The notes below the pieces were generated by a model, which worked only from the letters and a program-made list of their open reading frames with translations, searched no databases and was not told where the DNA came from. The translations under genes were made by a program, and so were the position numbers. From positions 2,763,001-2,827,000 of the forward strand of contig CM074758.1 of assembly GCA_037355855.1 (NCBI GenBank): a stretch of 64,000 nucleotides of DNA, given 5' to 3'. Position 1 is the stretch's first letter; each line of letters starts with the position of its first letter. Below, one piece after another: positions 10,901-22,281 of the stretch. This DNA comes from Pseudo-nitzschia pungens. Taxonomy: Eukaryota; Bacillariophyta; Bacillariophyceae; Bacillariales; Bacillariaceae.

Positions 10901-13900
10901 AGTATCGAACAGATTTTTGTGCAATGCGACACGGTTCAAATTTGGAGTTTAGGTGCTTTATGATTATGCGGCCCAATAAATCTGATCGTGCCTGAGCCGA
11001 GATTATAAAGATGCGAAACGTTTCGACGATTGATTGAATTTTGGTTTCACAGCGTGAGGGTTGGTGTTCTTTTTCAGGAAATGGGTTCTACGTCCACGTA
11101 ATGAGACGAAACCGTTTATCAACCTCCGAAAAGAGATGCTGTTCTGTTCTAGTAATTATGGTTCAGTCATTTTAAGGCTATATGAATTATTTTTTGGTCA
11201 CAGTAAGTCTGATAGAGGAAAACTATTTAACAGACTTGACTGAATCATTTCCTTCGACTTCATTAATCATAGGTCATTCCTTAGCTTTCGATGGTTCTCC
11301 TGAAAGTAATATTCAAATTACTACTGTTCTCTGTAATAGCTGTCTTATCTTAGAAATAAATGTGGTCAGTTTTCGACGTTCTTCAACCACCTTTGTTCAC
11401 ATGGGAGCGAAATTATGAGACTCTGACTATGATAGAAGGTTTTACTTTCTTTTTTGGGTATTTTTTGGTTTAACGTACTTGTTTACCTCCATTCCGGCGA
11501 AAATGTGGATGCATAAGCCTCACCCCTCTACTGCTTCAGCGATCCCTTACTTCTTCTGGTTGCTCGTCTCTATGGAAAGTCGAGCATACGTTAATAAGGT
11601 TTTTTATGGTAATACCGTACGTTTCCGAAAAGTATGGTATGGTATCATACGGTACCTGGTAAGGTGTCAATCGAACAAAAACTTGAACAATAATAATACT
11701 ACCGGTACCGTACAAGATTCCGAACAGATTGTCCCTCGGTTCTACGTTCCATGACCGAGATAGTTTCTAAATAGACAGGGGGACAGTTTTTTAGGAATTT
11801 CGTAGTACCTTGTGCGAAATGAATCAAATACAGTAATTGTCATTCCGTGAAAAAAAAATGTCTTCGAAAACCATCAAACCATAACAAATGAAGTTGGCGA
11901 TGCCATCCGGACATGGAAACAACGATTACGCTTTTTTAAGTAAAGAAAATAAAAAACTAGAACACGCCACCAGAATATAGAACCCATTTTTGTTTTCGAG
12001 GAACAGTATTCAAATGTTTATTATCGTTTGAAAAGAATTAAATGGGGTTTCATCAAAATCACTAGTAGTACATTAAATAAAAAAAGGCAGAAATCATGAT
12101 CAACTCTCGGATATCAAATAACCTTACTGTTATCACTAGTAAGAATTTTGAGTAAGGTACGTCCTCCGTTCCAAAATAACTATGCGCTTCTCAGAAGTAT
12201 AGTAAAATAATGAGATTTTTTTAGTTTTGAATTTGGTTAACAAAAAATGCTGTAACCTTACTGGTGGTAATAATCTTACCCGTCAATCAAAAACTCTGAT
12301 GGATCACGTTTTAGTGACAGATTGTTGCCTTCCTATCTGACCAAATAACTACCAGCAACGGAAATCTTCTTGAAGCTAGTTAGTACAGCTACTGATTATT
12401 TGTAAGAGACTATTGTAACAACTCATGTTGAAATGGGTGACTTACATCCTTAGCTTTGGCCTCCCTTAGTTAGCCGTAAAAAAACACACCACTTTTTTCA
12501 AACGGAATGCACTACTTTTTCAAAAATGGTATTTGCACCACTATTTTCAATCAATTGTTTTCTCTGTTTTTTGCTCTTCTGGGTGAAGCGTGCCATACTA
12601 ATTTGCAGTTACATCTATGGGCCATACTGCATCAGAGCTGTCACTCAAAAAACACCCAGTTTTTGCCCTTTTCCTCCATTTGGGGGCAATAAGCAAAGTT
12701 GTTTACAAGTGAATATAGTAGAGCATTGTAGAGTAGAGTGATACTAGCTAACACATGATGTCTTTACTTTGAACAGAGGTGTTGTATGTGTGGAGTTATC
12801 ATCAAATGCAAAGATGATGTCACTCCATGTGATCCATTTTGGTAAATGTGATCTATTATAGTTTTTGATCGGTACCACTGCTAGTATGAATGCGTATTGG
12901 AAGTATTATGATTATCTTCTACCAAGTACACGCACCACAAGTACTCTTCTGACTGTCTAGTTCAACACCAGGTACCAGGTACGGTACAGGTGCTGCAACA
13001 ACCAGTCCCCTACAGTACTCTGTATTTCTCAAAAATTCAGTTTGCACACCAAAAATCAAAGAAACAAAACTTATGATCTACTCAACCTTTGACAAGGGAC
13101 AGACTTGCTAGAAGATCAGAGAAAGGAAGTCATTGTCATTTTTTGCGTAAAGGGCTATTTATAAAGTACATTGTAGTGTCCAATTGAGCTATTTTTGGGA
13201 TCTTGGTGGAAAGAATGAAAATAATAGAACAAGATTTTCAGTACCCAAAAGAAAAATCAGGCTTGTAGGCAAAATGACCCCAAGAAAATCAGCAGCAACA
13301 ATACTTGCAGCAAATTGGTTCTTACTTGTTTATGAAGTACTTATGAATCATTTGGTATCTGTGTACCTTGTGTTCTCATTACTTTGACTTGTTACATTAT
13401 GATGTAAGCACAGAGAAGAAGATAGAGGGGATTTTGAGTTATTTGAGTTCAAACTATGCAATTCAAAGGCAATTCAGAGTTCATGTTATCGCTTTTTGTT
13501 TTGTGGTGTCAGTGGTAGAATAGTACCAAAGGGTGTGTACCCACCTGCATATTCCTTCCTTTTCCTGGATCAATGGATTCCATGTTCTGCTTAGCCATGG
13601 CTATATTCCATACTATACACTACTTCAACCAGAAGTGTCCTGTGTTGAGTCGCTTCCTAGTCTCATCTCATGTGGTCTCCATAAATTTACAGATTCTATG
13701 GAACAGTGTCGTTTTCATGTGACTTGTTTCTTCTCAACAAGTACTACCTTTCCAAACACCATGGTCAAGAAGATCACCGAAACTGACAACGTCCTCCTCT
13801 TTTGCTAATAGCTTGGCATGCTACTAATCTCCGACGGTGGTTTGTGGAGGAGGATAGACTTGCTTCTCTCCTGTTGCAAAAAGTAACAGCAGTCCCTATC

Positions 13901-14502
13901 CCCAACGTCCTCGACAGGAGATGTCGATGTCCATCCCGTCCGGTATCGTTCCGCGGGTGTTTTTGAATTTGCCAAAAAACGGTGGCATTCTGAGCGATGA
14001 GAACCACAACTTGGTCGTCAACCCACAAAATACAAGTGAAACTACAGGTTGGACTAGAAAACGAAAATCTGCTTTCCAACAGAATCCTATTATCTATGTT
14101 TAGTATTATCTAGTGAGGAGTGATTGGCGAGCTCCGACCCTTACCCTATTCAAAAATCCAAACTGCGCAATGACTTCCTGGGGTTCTCGGAACCATGTAT
14201 CGACTCGAATGGAACACGATATTCCCTTGATCGTTCCTATCACATATGGATATCCCAACGAAAATTTCCATTTCTTTTGTGATTACAAAGTGACTGCCGT
14301 ACCGCTTTGACCGACTTTCAACGTCTCCGGACATTCGGCGCATGATGCATTGCTTTTGCATGGCAATGCTTCTCGAGCGAGATTTTTCTTTTCTTGTCCC
14401 TCGAGTTCCATTATTCTCGGAAATGTTCTGTTTTTCAGCCTGCTCTTTTTCCTTACTGGCTCGACGCAGATGAAACGCTGCGCTCTCCACCCCCCTTCCC
14501 CT
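10901..14502. other. AT-rich 3.6-kb intergenic region
   Basis: No gene with a recognisable domain is seen. The first few hundred bases should hold the HSF promoter. The rest is AT-rich with scattered GTAACCTTAC-type motifs (near 12120 and 12253), GTACCGGTAC words near 11700 and 12970, and one MITE-type end at 12158-12186. Short frames at 12507-12741, 13184-13387 and 13533-13808 lack domain, intron or start context. Confidence 0.5.
12158..12186 (+). mobile_element. Solo MITE-type terminal repeat
   Basis: TACGTCCTCCGTTCCAAAAT and the next few bases match the 29-bp terminal repeat of the element at 61296-61837 in all but a few positions, starting at a TA. No opposing end is visible nearby, so this is probably a relic or a heavily diverged copy. 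Confidence 0.6.
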
Positions 14503-15222
14503 CTATCTCCAGCTAGCACTGGGAGTCCCCGCAAACGACTTGGCAGCACGCGCAAACACCTTCCCCTTCCCGTGTATAAAGTTGTCTCGAAGCATGGTAA
14601 CGTTGGCGGGAGGCGCCATGACGGAAGCAAATCTTCCCATAAAGAGCAATCCCACAGTGGCTACGACGTGAGATGCAATTCCAGAATAGAACAGGACCTT
14701 CTCGTCAATATCGTCGTGTTGCGTGACGGTGCTCTCGGCGTTGTGATCGATTGCGGAATGAAGCTGTTGTTTTTGTTGTCGCGATTGTTGTTGTGGTTCG
14801 TGCTGCATCGGCGACACCGCGACACAGCTCTCCAACGATCTCCTCTGTTCGTACGAGTAGTAGGCATCCGCGAAACGATGCCCCGCCTCGTCCCAGAGCA
14901 GCCACGTTCCCCTCCATATCAGGACGCAGGCGCTCGCAATGCCGTACATCACCACGAAGCGATTGACCCGAACGTACCGCGTTCGCAGGGACACGTTCTT
15001 GGGAGGGGGCAGCATCCTCACCAGGAATTTGGTGCCGTTGAAGGAAGGGCTGAGTATGTACTGCTTCATGCCCAGGAGGGCGGACCCGGCCGTGAGCGAG
15101 ACAATTCCGGATTTCACGCGTTCGTTGGGGAAGAGGGTGTGGTCGAGGACGTACCACGACCCGCGCCAGTAGGACGCACATAGCATTCCGGTTGCGACCT
15201 GAAGGGGCAGCGATGCCATCAT
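14503..15222 (-). CDS. WRG-motif multi-pass membrane protein, Fuseless-like
   Basis: A single exon of about 239 residues, starting at ATG 15222 (MMASLPLQVATG). Several hydrophobic segments are visible (about residues 3-20, 35-55, 85-105 and 165-185). Two copies of a W-R-G-x-W motif appear: YWRGSWYVLDHTLFP near the N-terminus and LIWRGTWLLWDEA in the middle. Repeated WRG(S/T)W plus LD after a membrane span is reminiscent of the Fuseless family of multi-pass proteins. I recognise this only by motif, and the family has no settled molecular function outside insects. A Q-rich loop separates the halves and the tail is basic. No intron is evident. The stretch downstream (to about 14146) is probably 3' UTR. 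Confidence 0.65.
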   Translation of the reverse strand: MMASLPLQVATGMLCASYWRGSWYVLDHTLFPNERVKSGIVSLTAGSALLGMKQYILSPSFNGTKFLVRMLPPPKNVSLRTRYVRVNRFVVMYGIASACVLIWRGTWLLWDEAGHRFADAYYSYEQRRSLESCVAVSPMQHEPQQQSRQQKQQLHSAIDHNAESTVTQHDDIDEKVLFYSGIASHVVATVGLLFMGRFASVMAPPANVTMLRDNFIHGKGKVFARAAKSFAGTPSASWR

Positions 15223-15841
15223 GTTTTGCTTTGAAAGTTTTTCAGAACAGACGAATGCGACGAACTGCAATAATACTGTAACTCTTCTCGAGAGGTGGAT
15301 TAAGCATTCGAAAGCCGATGCTGCCGGGAAGATATGATGGATTAAAAGTTACTGTCGTATCCTTCCTCGCAGCAAAAAAAATTACGTAGTAAAACAGAAC
15401 AAAGAACAAATCCGCCTCCAATATTTCCAGCACTTTGCGGTTCTGATTTCAATTCCGTCCAATGATGCAGCGGGAAAGAATGAATTCTATTTTCCCCCCC
15501 CCCGTTTTCCGACCCGAACTACGTGTGCGCATGACTGCGTCCCCCACGAATGTTATGTGAAAACATTATCTTTTGTTCCCGGGTACGAGTAATTTTAAGC
15601 TTTACTCGTATTTTCTGCCTTTTCCATCAAAATCTACCTGAATTAATCACCAGGTTGTTGCTGTACACGTACCGTACGGTAATTAGTCAGTAGTTAGTCC
15701 ACATTGGTTTGGGAAAAGAAATATTATTGGAACACAAAACCTTGTGACGTCACAAAATGTGCCGGTATTCAACCACAGAACAGTGTGCGTTACGTGCTTT
15801 GCATGGCGCGAAATTACGCAATGCTGTGTCATACCAATACC
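15223..15841. other. Intergenic region with bZIP-like palindrome
   Basis: No firm gene. It contains the promoter of the minus-strand gene at 15222, a C9 run near 15497, and the TGACGTCA-centred palindrome annotated separately. A plus-strand ATG frame from 15757 to 16170 overlaps the next locus and has no recognisable features. Confidence 0.45.
15742..15755. promoter_or_regulatory. 14-bp CRE-like palindrome
   Basis: TTGTGACGTCACAA is a perfect palindrome around TGACGTCA, the core bound by bZIP proteins (CREB/ATF) and, as TGACGT, by stramenopile aureochromes. Its target gene is unclear because the flanking locus is poorly defined. Confidence 0.5.
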
Positions 15842-16441
15842 TTAAATGCCCTCTTCCGGTAGCATTACTTTTTTCTTTGACACCGATCGCGTCGGGGTGC
15901 CATACACAGCGACAGCGGTCATGGTGTCTTGGTCAGGGATACTTTCCGTTCTCGGCACCGGTCCAGAGGCAACGATCTTATCCAGAGGGTAGCTTGGTCT
16001 TGGACTTGGAGTCGATGGAGGGATTCCGGGGCAGAGTCGATCCGGCCGCCCGAGCTTCGGTTCGTGGTCGACGCATTGGTTTCTTCGATGCGGCGGATTC
16101 TGTTGTTCGAGTCGGAATTCGCATGCGCAATGGCCTGATGCGACGACGACATTGTCGCTCCCGACGGTGACTCTGTCGTTTCCCCCCGTGCTCTGCGCTA
16201 CGCTACGCTGTCCCCAGTGTTTGCTCTGCGAGGTGGGAGGCTGCACCGAGAATCGTGATGAGGACGAGGCGCCGACCGGATGGTGCCCATCGGTGATGAA
16301 ACCGTCGTCGAGGCGATCGATGGAGCCGGGCAATGAGCTCCCACTCCTCGACGACTACGACGACGACGAACGCGGAGGAAGGAGCCAATGCGACACACGC
16401 AATCAGAATCGGAGGGTGAGGAGAAAGACGGAATGGAACAT
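15842..16441 (-). CDS. Doubtful low-complexity secreted-type locus, frame broken
   Basis: On the minus strand an ATG at 16441 opens a short hydrophobic frame (MFHSVFLLTL). An adjoining frame continues with a hydrophobic ILIACVALAPSSAFVVVVVV stretch, and a third frame runs to 15842 with a hydrophilic, Ser/Pro-rich 150-residue sequence. Together these resemble signal peptide, AxSSAF-type motif and low-complexity body, but two frame changes are needed and no intron with good borders joins them. It could equally be non-coding. No domain is recognised. Confidence 0.22.
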
Positions 16442-17102
16442 GGCACGCGTTGGAAGTTGGCTGCAACCGCGCAGCCATACACGGGTCAACTGCGGTTAAA
16501 CGGCAACCGCTATCGATGTCTGATGTTGTCGAGTAAGGCTTCACTTGTCCCCGGAGAAAGTGACAACCGGAGGGAGTGACAAACCCACGATCCAGCATGG
16601 TCGACGACGATGGCAAGAAGAACTTGTCAACAAACAACTTTGTATCCAGACGAAAGTCAGCATGACTGCACTAAAGGACACAATGCCGAATCTTGAATCT
16701 GTATTGAGGACAGAGGCAACAGTGAGGATGTACCAACAAGGGCCAGCGACATCGTCAGCCTCAATAAAAATGCCCCACAACATCCACCAACGGCATACGG
16801 CACTACGAAGCAGAACAGATGTGGGAGAGTTAATATCCCCTTCATCATTGCTTCACATTCCATTCCTCATGCGAAAGTACTCCGTGATGATACGAACCCC
16901 TACTTTTTTATTCTTATTCCCAAAGCCTTCTCCTTTCTCCGTCAGCAAAGTTTATGCGCAGCAACGTGCAATTTGCAATCTAACTTGGGTATTATTTCAA
17001 TATTATGCTTCACAGGTGAGAAGCCATGTCCATCATTATAAACTTTTGGGAAATCATGTACGACCCATGCCTACACGCCCGGGCTCTTTTTCTCTCCGGT
17101 CA
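16442..17102. other. Intergenic region
   Basis: No supported gene. A long plus-strand open frame (16545-17423) runs antisense into the ureohydrolase and is judged spurious. This region should contain the 3' end of the ureohydrolase transcript. Confidence 0.4.
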
Positions 17103-18587
17103 CTAGATGGGCACGAACTCCTTGTCAAAGATGTCCATGGACTTGCGCAGCGTTCCATGGGACACCATTGCACCGAGCGCATCAACGATGATGCGGAGCG
17201 CCATCAGGGACGTAATGTCCGCATGGTCGTACGGAGGACTGACCTCAACAATCTCCATTCCGCAGAGACCCTCCTTGGCAACAAGACCGACCAACTTGAG
17301 AGCCTCGCGGGGCAACAGGCCGCCGGGCTCGGGCCACCCGGTACCCGGCACGAACGCGGCCTCGATGCTATCGATGTCATAACTCATGTAGACGGCATCG
17401 CATCCATCCCACGCGAGTTCTAGGGCCATTTCGGCAACCTTGTCGATGCCGAGCTGCTCGATGTCGTCCATGGTAAAGATGTTGGTCTCGCGTTCGACCA
17501 TGTTCGGAACCGCGGGACGGGGCACCTGCCAGCCGCCAATGCCAATCTGCACGAGGTTCTTTGGATTCACGTTGGGCAGGTTGGTCGCGTGGAAATACGG
17601 CGTGGTGTGCATGCGTTCGTCGAGATCCTTTTCCTGAATGTCCGCATGGCGGTCCACGTGGATGATGCCAATGTTTTTGGTGGTGACAGATGCCAGTCCT
17701 CGGACCGTCGGGAATCCAATGGAATGATCGCCCTGCAGAGTGGATTGTGGAGTTTTATAGATCGGACGGAAGAAGAAGGTTTGAGGAAGAATTATTTCAT
17801 GCGTTTCACAAGTCACTGCTAGAGATTGCCATACGTACCCCTAGGATGATAGGCATCGTCCCATTTGATGCAATGTGAGCCACAGCGTTGGAAATCTGGT
17901 CGAAGCTCTTCTCAATGTTGGCGGGGATGGTGAAGACATCACCGATATCACAGAGAGTCTGTTGTAGTTGATATTGGAAATGGTAGAGTGTCAGAGGATG
18001 CATCGTCAGTCTCAAAAGGGAGTCAAGATATTCAGAAAAGCAAGCAAACTCACCATTTGCTCGCGCAAATCAATACCCTTTTCGTAGTTGTAAGGCGTGT
18101 AGAGAGCGGAGATGCGTCGAATGCCTTGTGGACCAAAGCGCGTCCCGGCACGGTACGTACACCCGCCATCGAAGGGAACACCCACTACTGCGCAATCATA
18201 GTTCCCAACCATCTTCGCATCCTCAATGTACGGTGCCTTGAGGAATGTATTGATGCCCGCAAAGTGCGGAAGCTCGCCGCGAGAAAACGTAGGGATCGTC
18301 TTGTCATCGATGGACGAAGCGCCAGGCAGGCCAAGTTTGAGGCCCTCGGCGATTTCCTGATCGAACTTGGTGGTCGGAATTGTGGCCTCCTTCAGCGCAG
18401 CCTTCCAACCCTTGGTCATCTTGGGACTGAACGGATCGGGATGGTGGTGCCTCACTTGCTGCTGATGATAGACAGCCGCTTCATTGCTGCCGGTATCCAG
18501 ACATGCGGCGGCAGTTCGGAGTTCATTAGATTGCAGCAGCTTCCGAGAATGCCGGAGGGCCCTACTCAAGGTGGTAGTATGAATCAT
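17103..18587 (-). CDS. Agmatinase-family ureohydrolase, mitochondrial type, possibly guanidine hydrolase-like
   Basis: Exons 18587-18054, 17958-17839 and 17732-17103 (all phase 0) give 427 residues. The family hydrolyses guanidino groups to urea at a binuclear metal site. The start ATG at 18587 opens an Arg/Ser-rich N-terminus (MIHTTTLSRALRHSRKLL) that looks like a mitochondrial presequence. Visible motifs: DGGCTYRAGTRFGPQGIR, LGGDHS (formed across the second splice junction), HVDRHADIQEKD and SYDIDSIEAAFVPGTGWPEPGG. The metal ligands are conserved in GGDHS and HxDxHxD. Against classic agmatinase, DAH is DRH, and the last acid of the DIDxxD motif is Glu. The DRH and GTGWPEPGG signatures recall the subgroup that includes the Ni-dependent guanidine hydrolase GdmH (Synechocystis Sll1077). 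Family is sure; substrate (agmatine, guanidine or another guanidino compound) is not. Confidence 0.92.
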
Positions 18588-19608
18588 GATGGATCGATTG
18601 CAGTACTTGTATGAAAAATATATGGTTGTTAACTCATCTATCACGTGTGGACTGTTTGAGATTCGGTAGAACTGCTGAAAGGAAGCCGAGCCGTCTTCAG
18701 ATGCTGCGAACGCAAATTTTAGAAGTAAATTGGAAATGTACCGTACCTTACCGTAAGGTTACGCACAGCTGACATCTCTGATAGTGGTACACATCATGCT
18801 GACATGAGATTCACGGGATTAGAAACAAAAACAATGCAGATCCTGTTTTTTGGAATTCGCAAACCTGACACTCCAGTCATTCCCTAAGTATCTTTTCGAA
18901 TAAGACCTCATTGGGTAAGACTTATTGTGTAAGAGGTAACCTTACTTCGTATCGTATTATGATTATTCCGGCTCATTCTATGCGTGAAATGGTGGATTGA
19001 ATTTGCACAATTCAATCCTGTATTCAATCAAGACGTTGATTCAGAATTCGGTTTTAAGTAAGGTTTTTAAGATTACTACCGGGTACGTACTTCGTAATAA
19101 TTTTCGACTAGGAAGACTTTTCAGTCAGAAATAGCAATTTTCACCTTCAACACGATGATTCATGATGATTCACAATTATTTACTGTTAAAAAAGAATTTC
19201 CGACTGTTGCTTCTTGTTACTATTATCTCTAATTATTTATTTTGTAGTACACGTCCGTACGTTTTTTTCAAACATGGTAGTCACTTCAGAGCTGATTCGA
19301 ACAACATACAGGTACGTAGACCACCACTACTGTCGCCCTCGACCTCCTGGCAGGATGGGTGATTGATTCACATTGCTTTTCAATATTCATTTTTGAGATC
19401 CTTTGTCAGACAAAAGAGTGTATTGAGATATCGTACGAAAAAATCCACCAGTTGTGCGAGTGACTTCATTACACCAAGTAAGATTACGGGTACCACCAAC
19501 CTGTCTCACCCTGAATAATCCAAAATGTAAACTGTTTGAAAAATTCGGACGACTACGGTACTAGACCTGCTAAGGCTAAATCTTACTGTAATCTCGTCCG
19601 ATGATTCG
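18588..19608. other. Intergenic region before the foldback element
   Basis: The ureohydrolase promoter should lie at its left edge. The GTACCTTACCGTAAGGTTAC motif occurs at 18743-18762 and a related form at about 18937. No gene is seen. Confidence 0.5.
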
Positions 19609-19940
19609 TACTACGAGTCCGATAACAATTGAGACTGGTCGAGTATGCGCCCAAAATGAACTGAATATTCCTGAACCAAACTGGAACGTGCAGGGAAGGT
19701 GCAAAAAAATTATTCTTTAGTAGAGAAATTACGACAACCTCTTATAGTGTGCTGTTTTGTTAGTGAAAACCTCTTGTTTGAGTGCCTTACTAAACTCTTA
19801 AAAATCACTTTTTTTGACACCACAGTTCTTGGCATCACAACAACGAGAACACATACCGAACAACTTGACCATGGTGGATCCGGCAGATACCAGCAGAGCC
19901 AAAGCGCGTAGCAAACTGCAACTTAGCAGGGAGTTAGGTC

Positions 19941-20567
19941 AACAGCGAGCAATGCTAACAGCGAGTGGTTTCAATGCATCGATATAATACAGGGGGGGAC
20001 AGCAAGCAGCAGCAACGCGTCAATGATACAGGGGGGGGCAGCAAGCAGCAAAGCGTTGATACACAGCAAGCAGCAACGCGTCGATAATACGGGGGGGGGG
20101 ACAGCAAGCAGCAAAGCATTGATAATACAGGGGGGGCAGCAAGCAGCAGCAACGCGTAGATAATAAAGCAATCAGCAACGCGTCGATAATATACAGGGGG
20201 GGGACAGCAAGCAGCAGCAACGCGTCGATAATACAGGGGGGGGCAGCAAGCAGCAAAGCGTTGATACACAGCAAGCAGCAACGCGTCGATAATACGGGGA
20301 GGGGGACAGCAAGCAGCAGCGAGCAACGTGTCGATAATACAGGGGGGGACAGCAAGCAGCAAGCAGCAACACGTTGATACTAATACAGGGGGGGACAGTA
20401 AGCAGCGAGCAACGCGTCGATAATACAGGGGAGCAGCGAGCAGCGAGCAACGCATCGATAATACAGGGGGGACAGCAAGCAGCAACGAACGCGTCGATAA
20501 CACAGGGGGGACAGCAAGCAGCAGCAACGCGTCGATAATATAGGGGGGGGACAGCAAACAGCAGCAA
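19941..20567. repeat. Left tandem array of the foldback element
   Basis: About 17 variable copies of a unit near 35 bp of the form CAGCAAGCAGCAACGCGTCG followed by ATAATACAG and a G run of 5-9. Units vary by extra AGC triplets and G-run length. The constant MluI-like ACGCGT core stands out. There are no unique spacers, so it is not a CRISPR array. Confidence 0.9.
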
Positions 20568-21286
20568 CGAATTGTACTTACGAGGGCGTTGCTACTATAC
20601 TCAACAATCCGTCTCCACCACCAGAAGATTGTTGTCAGGTCTCCAACACCATTGCCGATTGTCGCGTCTCCAACACCAGTAGATTGTTGAATACACCACC
20701 ATTGTCAGAGGCCAAGTCGCTGCTGTTGTTGTTGCTGTCTGCTGTTTGCTGCTGTTTGCTGCTGTTCGCTGTTTGCAGAATTAGAAATTATGAAGCGCTT
20801 CCTGCTTGCTGTTGCTTGCAGATCCAATCAATCGATTCGTGTTTTGGTGTTCCGGTTTTCATGTAACATATATTCGATATCCACCCTTGTAAATGAATAG
20901 TAACTAAAGACAACTCTAACCTATGAGATTACAAGCACGTCGGTCTTCAATCCCATCAGTTCTCCTATACATGGTCGCGTCGGTCGACTTCAGTCCCACC
21001 AGTTCTTCTATACTTGGACGCGTCGGGCGACCTCATTCCCACCAGGTCTCCATACTTGGACGCGTCCGCCCACCTTATTCCCACTAAGACTTAAGTTTGG
21101 GTACAATCAAAAACCTATTTCAAAGCAACTGGAGCAACACTAATTCATTATTTCTATTTTTGCAACTTTGCAAAAGCAAATCCACTAACAAACTACCACT
21201 AACAAATAGAACCAAAATCGACGATCGACCATGGTGGAGACGCGACAATCGACTATAGCGCTCAGCGCTCTACCACTCAGGGGATT

Positions 21287-21895
21287 ACAACGCTGCTTGC
21301 TGCTTGCTCTCCCCCCACTGTATTATCGACGCGTTGCTGCTTGCTGTCCCTCCCCCTGTATTATCGACGCATTGCTGCTGCTTGCTGCTTGCTCTCCCCC
21401 CCACTGTATTATCGACGCGTTGCTGCTTGCTGTCCCTCCCCCTGTATTATCAACGCGTTGCTGCTTGCTGTCCCTCCCCCTGTATTATCAACGCGTTGCT
21501 GCTTGCTGCTTGCTCTCCCCCCCACTGTATTATCGACGCGTTGCTGCTTGCTGTCCCTCCCCCTGTATTATCAACGCGTTGCTGCTTGCTGCTTGCTCTC
21601 CCCCCCACTGTATTATCGACGCGTTGCTGCTGCTTGCTGCTTGCTGTCCCCCCCACTGTATTATCGACGCGTTGCTGCTTGCTGTCCTACCCTGTATTAT
21701 TGACGCGTTGCTGATGCTTGCTGCTGATTGCTGTCCCCCCACCTGTATTATATCGACGCGTTGCTGCTGCTTGCTGTCCCCTGTATATCGACGCTTTGCT
21801 GCTGCTGTCCCCTGTATTTTCGACGCGTTGCTGCTTGCTGTCCCCCCCTGTATGGTATATCAATGCGTTGCTGCTTGCTGCTCCTCAGTATCTCT
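21287..21895. repeat. Right tandem array of the foldback element, inverted
   Basis: The reverse complement of the left array: units of the form C-run, TGTATTATCGACGCGTTGCTG and CTTGCTGTC. Copy number is similar to the left arm. Three frames are open through the array only because the unit lacks stops; they encode no real protein. Confidence 0.9.
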
Positions 21896-22281
21896 TGACG
21901 CCGCCTGGATATCCCTGAGCTCCTCCTCTTTTAGGATGAGGCCTCTCCTGCCCCGCCTGTTGCCCTAACTCCCTGCTAAGTTGCAGTTTGCTACGCGCTT
22001 TGGCTATGGTATCTGCCGGATCCACCATGGTCAAGTTGTTCGGTATGTGTTCTCGTTGTTGTGATGCCAAGAACTGTGGTGTCAAAAAAGTGGTTTTTAA
22101 GAGTTTAGTAAGGCACTCAAACAAGAGGTTTTCACTAACAAAACAGCACACTATAAGAGGTTGTCGTAATTTCTCTACTAAAGAATAATTGTTTTGCACC
22201 TTCCCTGCACGTTCCAGTTTGGTTCAGGAATATTCAGTTCATTTTGGGCGACCAGTCTCAATTGTTATCGGACTCGTAGTA

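Larger units (their letters stand above)
19609..22281. mobile_element. 2.67-kb foldback-like element, Tc1/mariner-type ends
   Basis: The element starts TACTACGAGTCCGATAACAA and ends with the reverse complement, so TA lies at both borders, as in Tc1/mariner insertions. The outer about 320 bp on each side (19609-19940 and 21964-22281) are near-perfect inverted repeats. Inside them lie tandem arrays in opposite orientation (19941-20567 and 21287-21895), leaving a roughly 720-bp centre (20568-21286) without a credible gene. The whole could fold into one long stem. This is the architecture of foldback (FB/TU-like) elements. The same terminal sequence recurs at 28465-28762 beside a transposase relic and at 31033-31089, so the element was probably moved by a Tc1/mariner-type enzyme supplied elsewhere. 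No transposase is encoded inside. Confidence 0.85.

Noticed and set aside
16545..17423. 292-codon open frame on the plus strand
   Set aside because: Overlaps the conserved third exon of the ureohydrolase on the opposite strand and has no recognisable feature.
19941..21895. CRISPR-like look of regularly spaced repeats
   Set aside because: The units are contiguous tandem repeats with variable triplet and G-run length and no unique spacers, in a eukaryotic genome, and they form two inverted arms.
21231..21968. Cys/Leu-rich 245-codon open frame
   Set aside because: It is produced by reading through the tandem array; all three frames are open and similar proteins appear in each.
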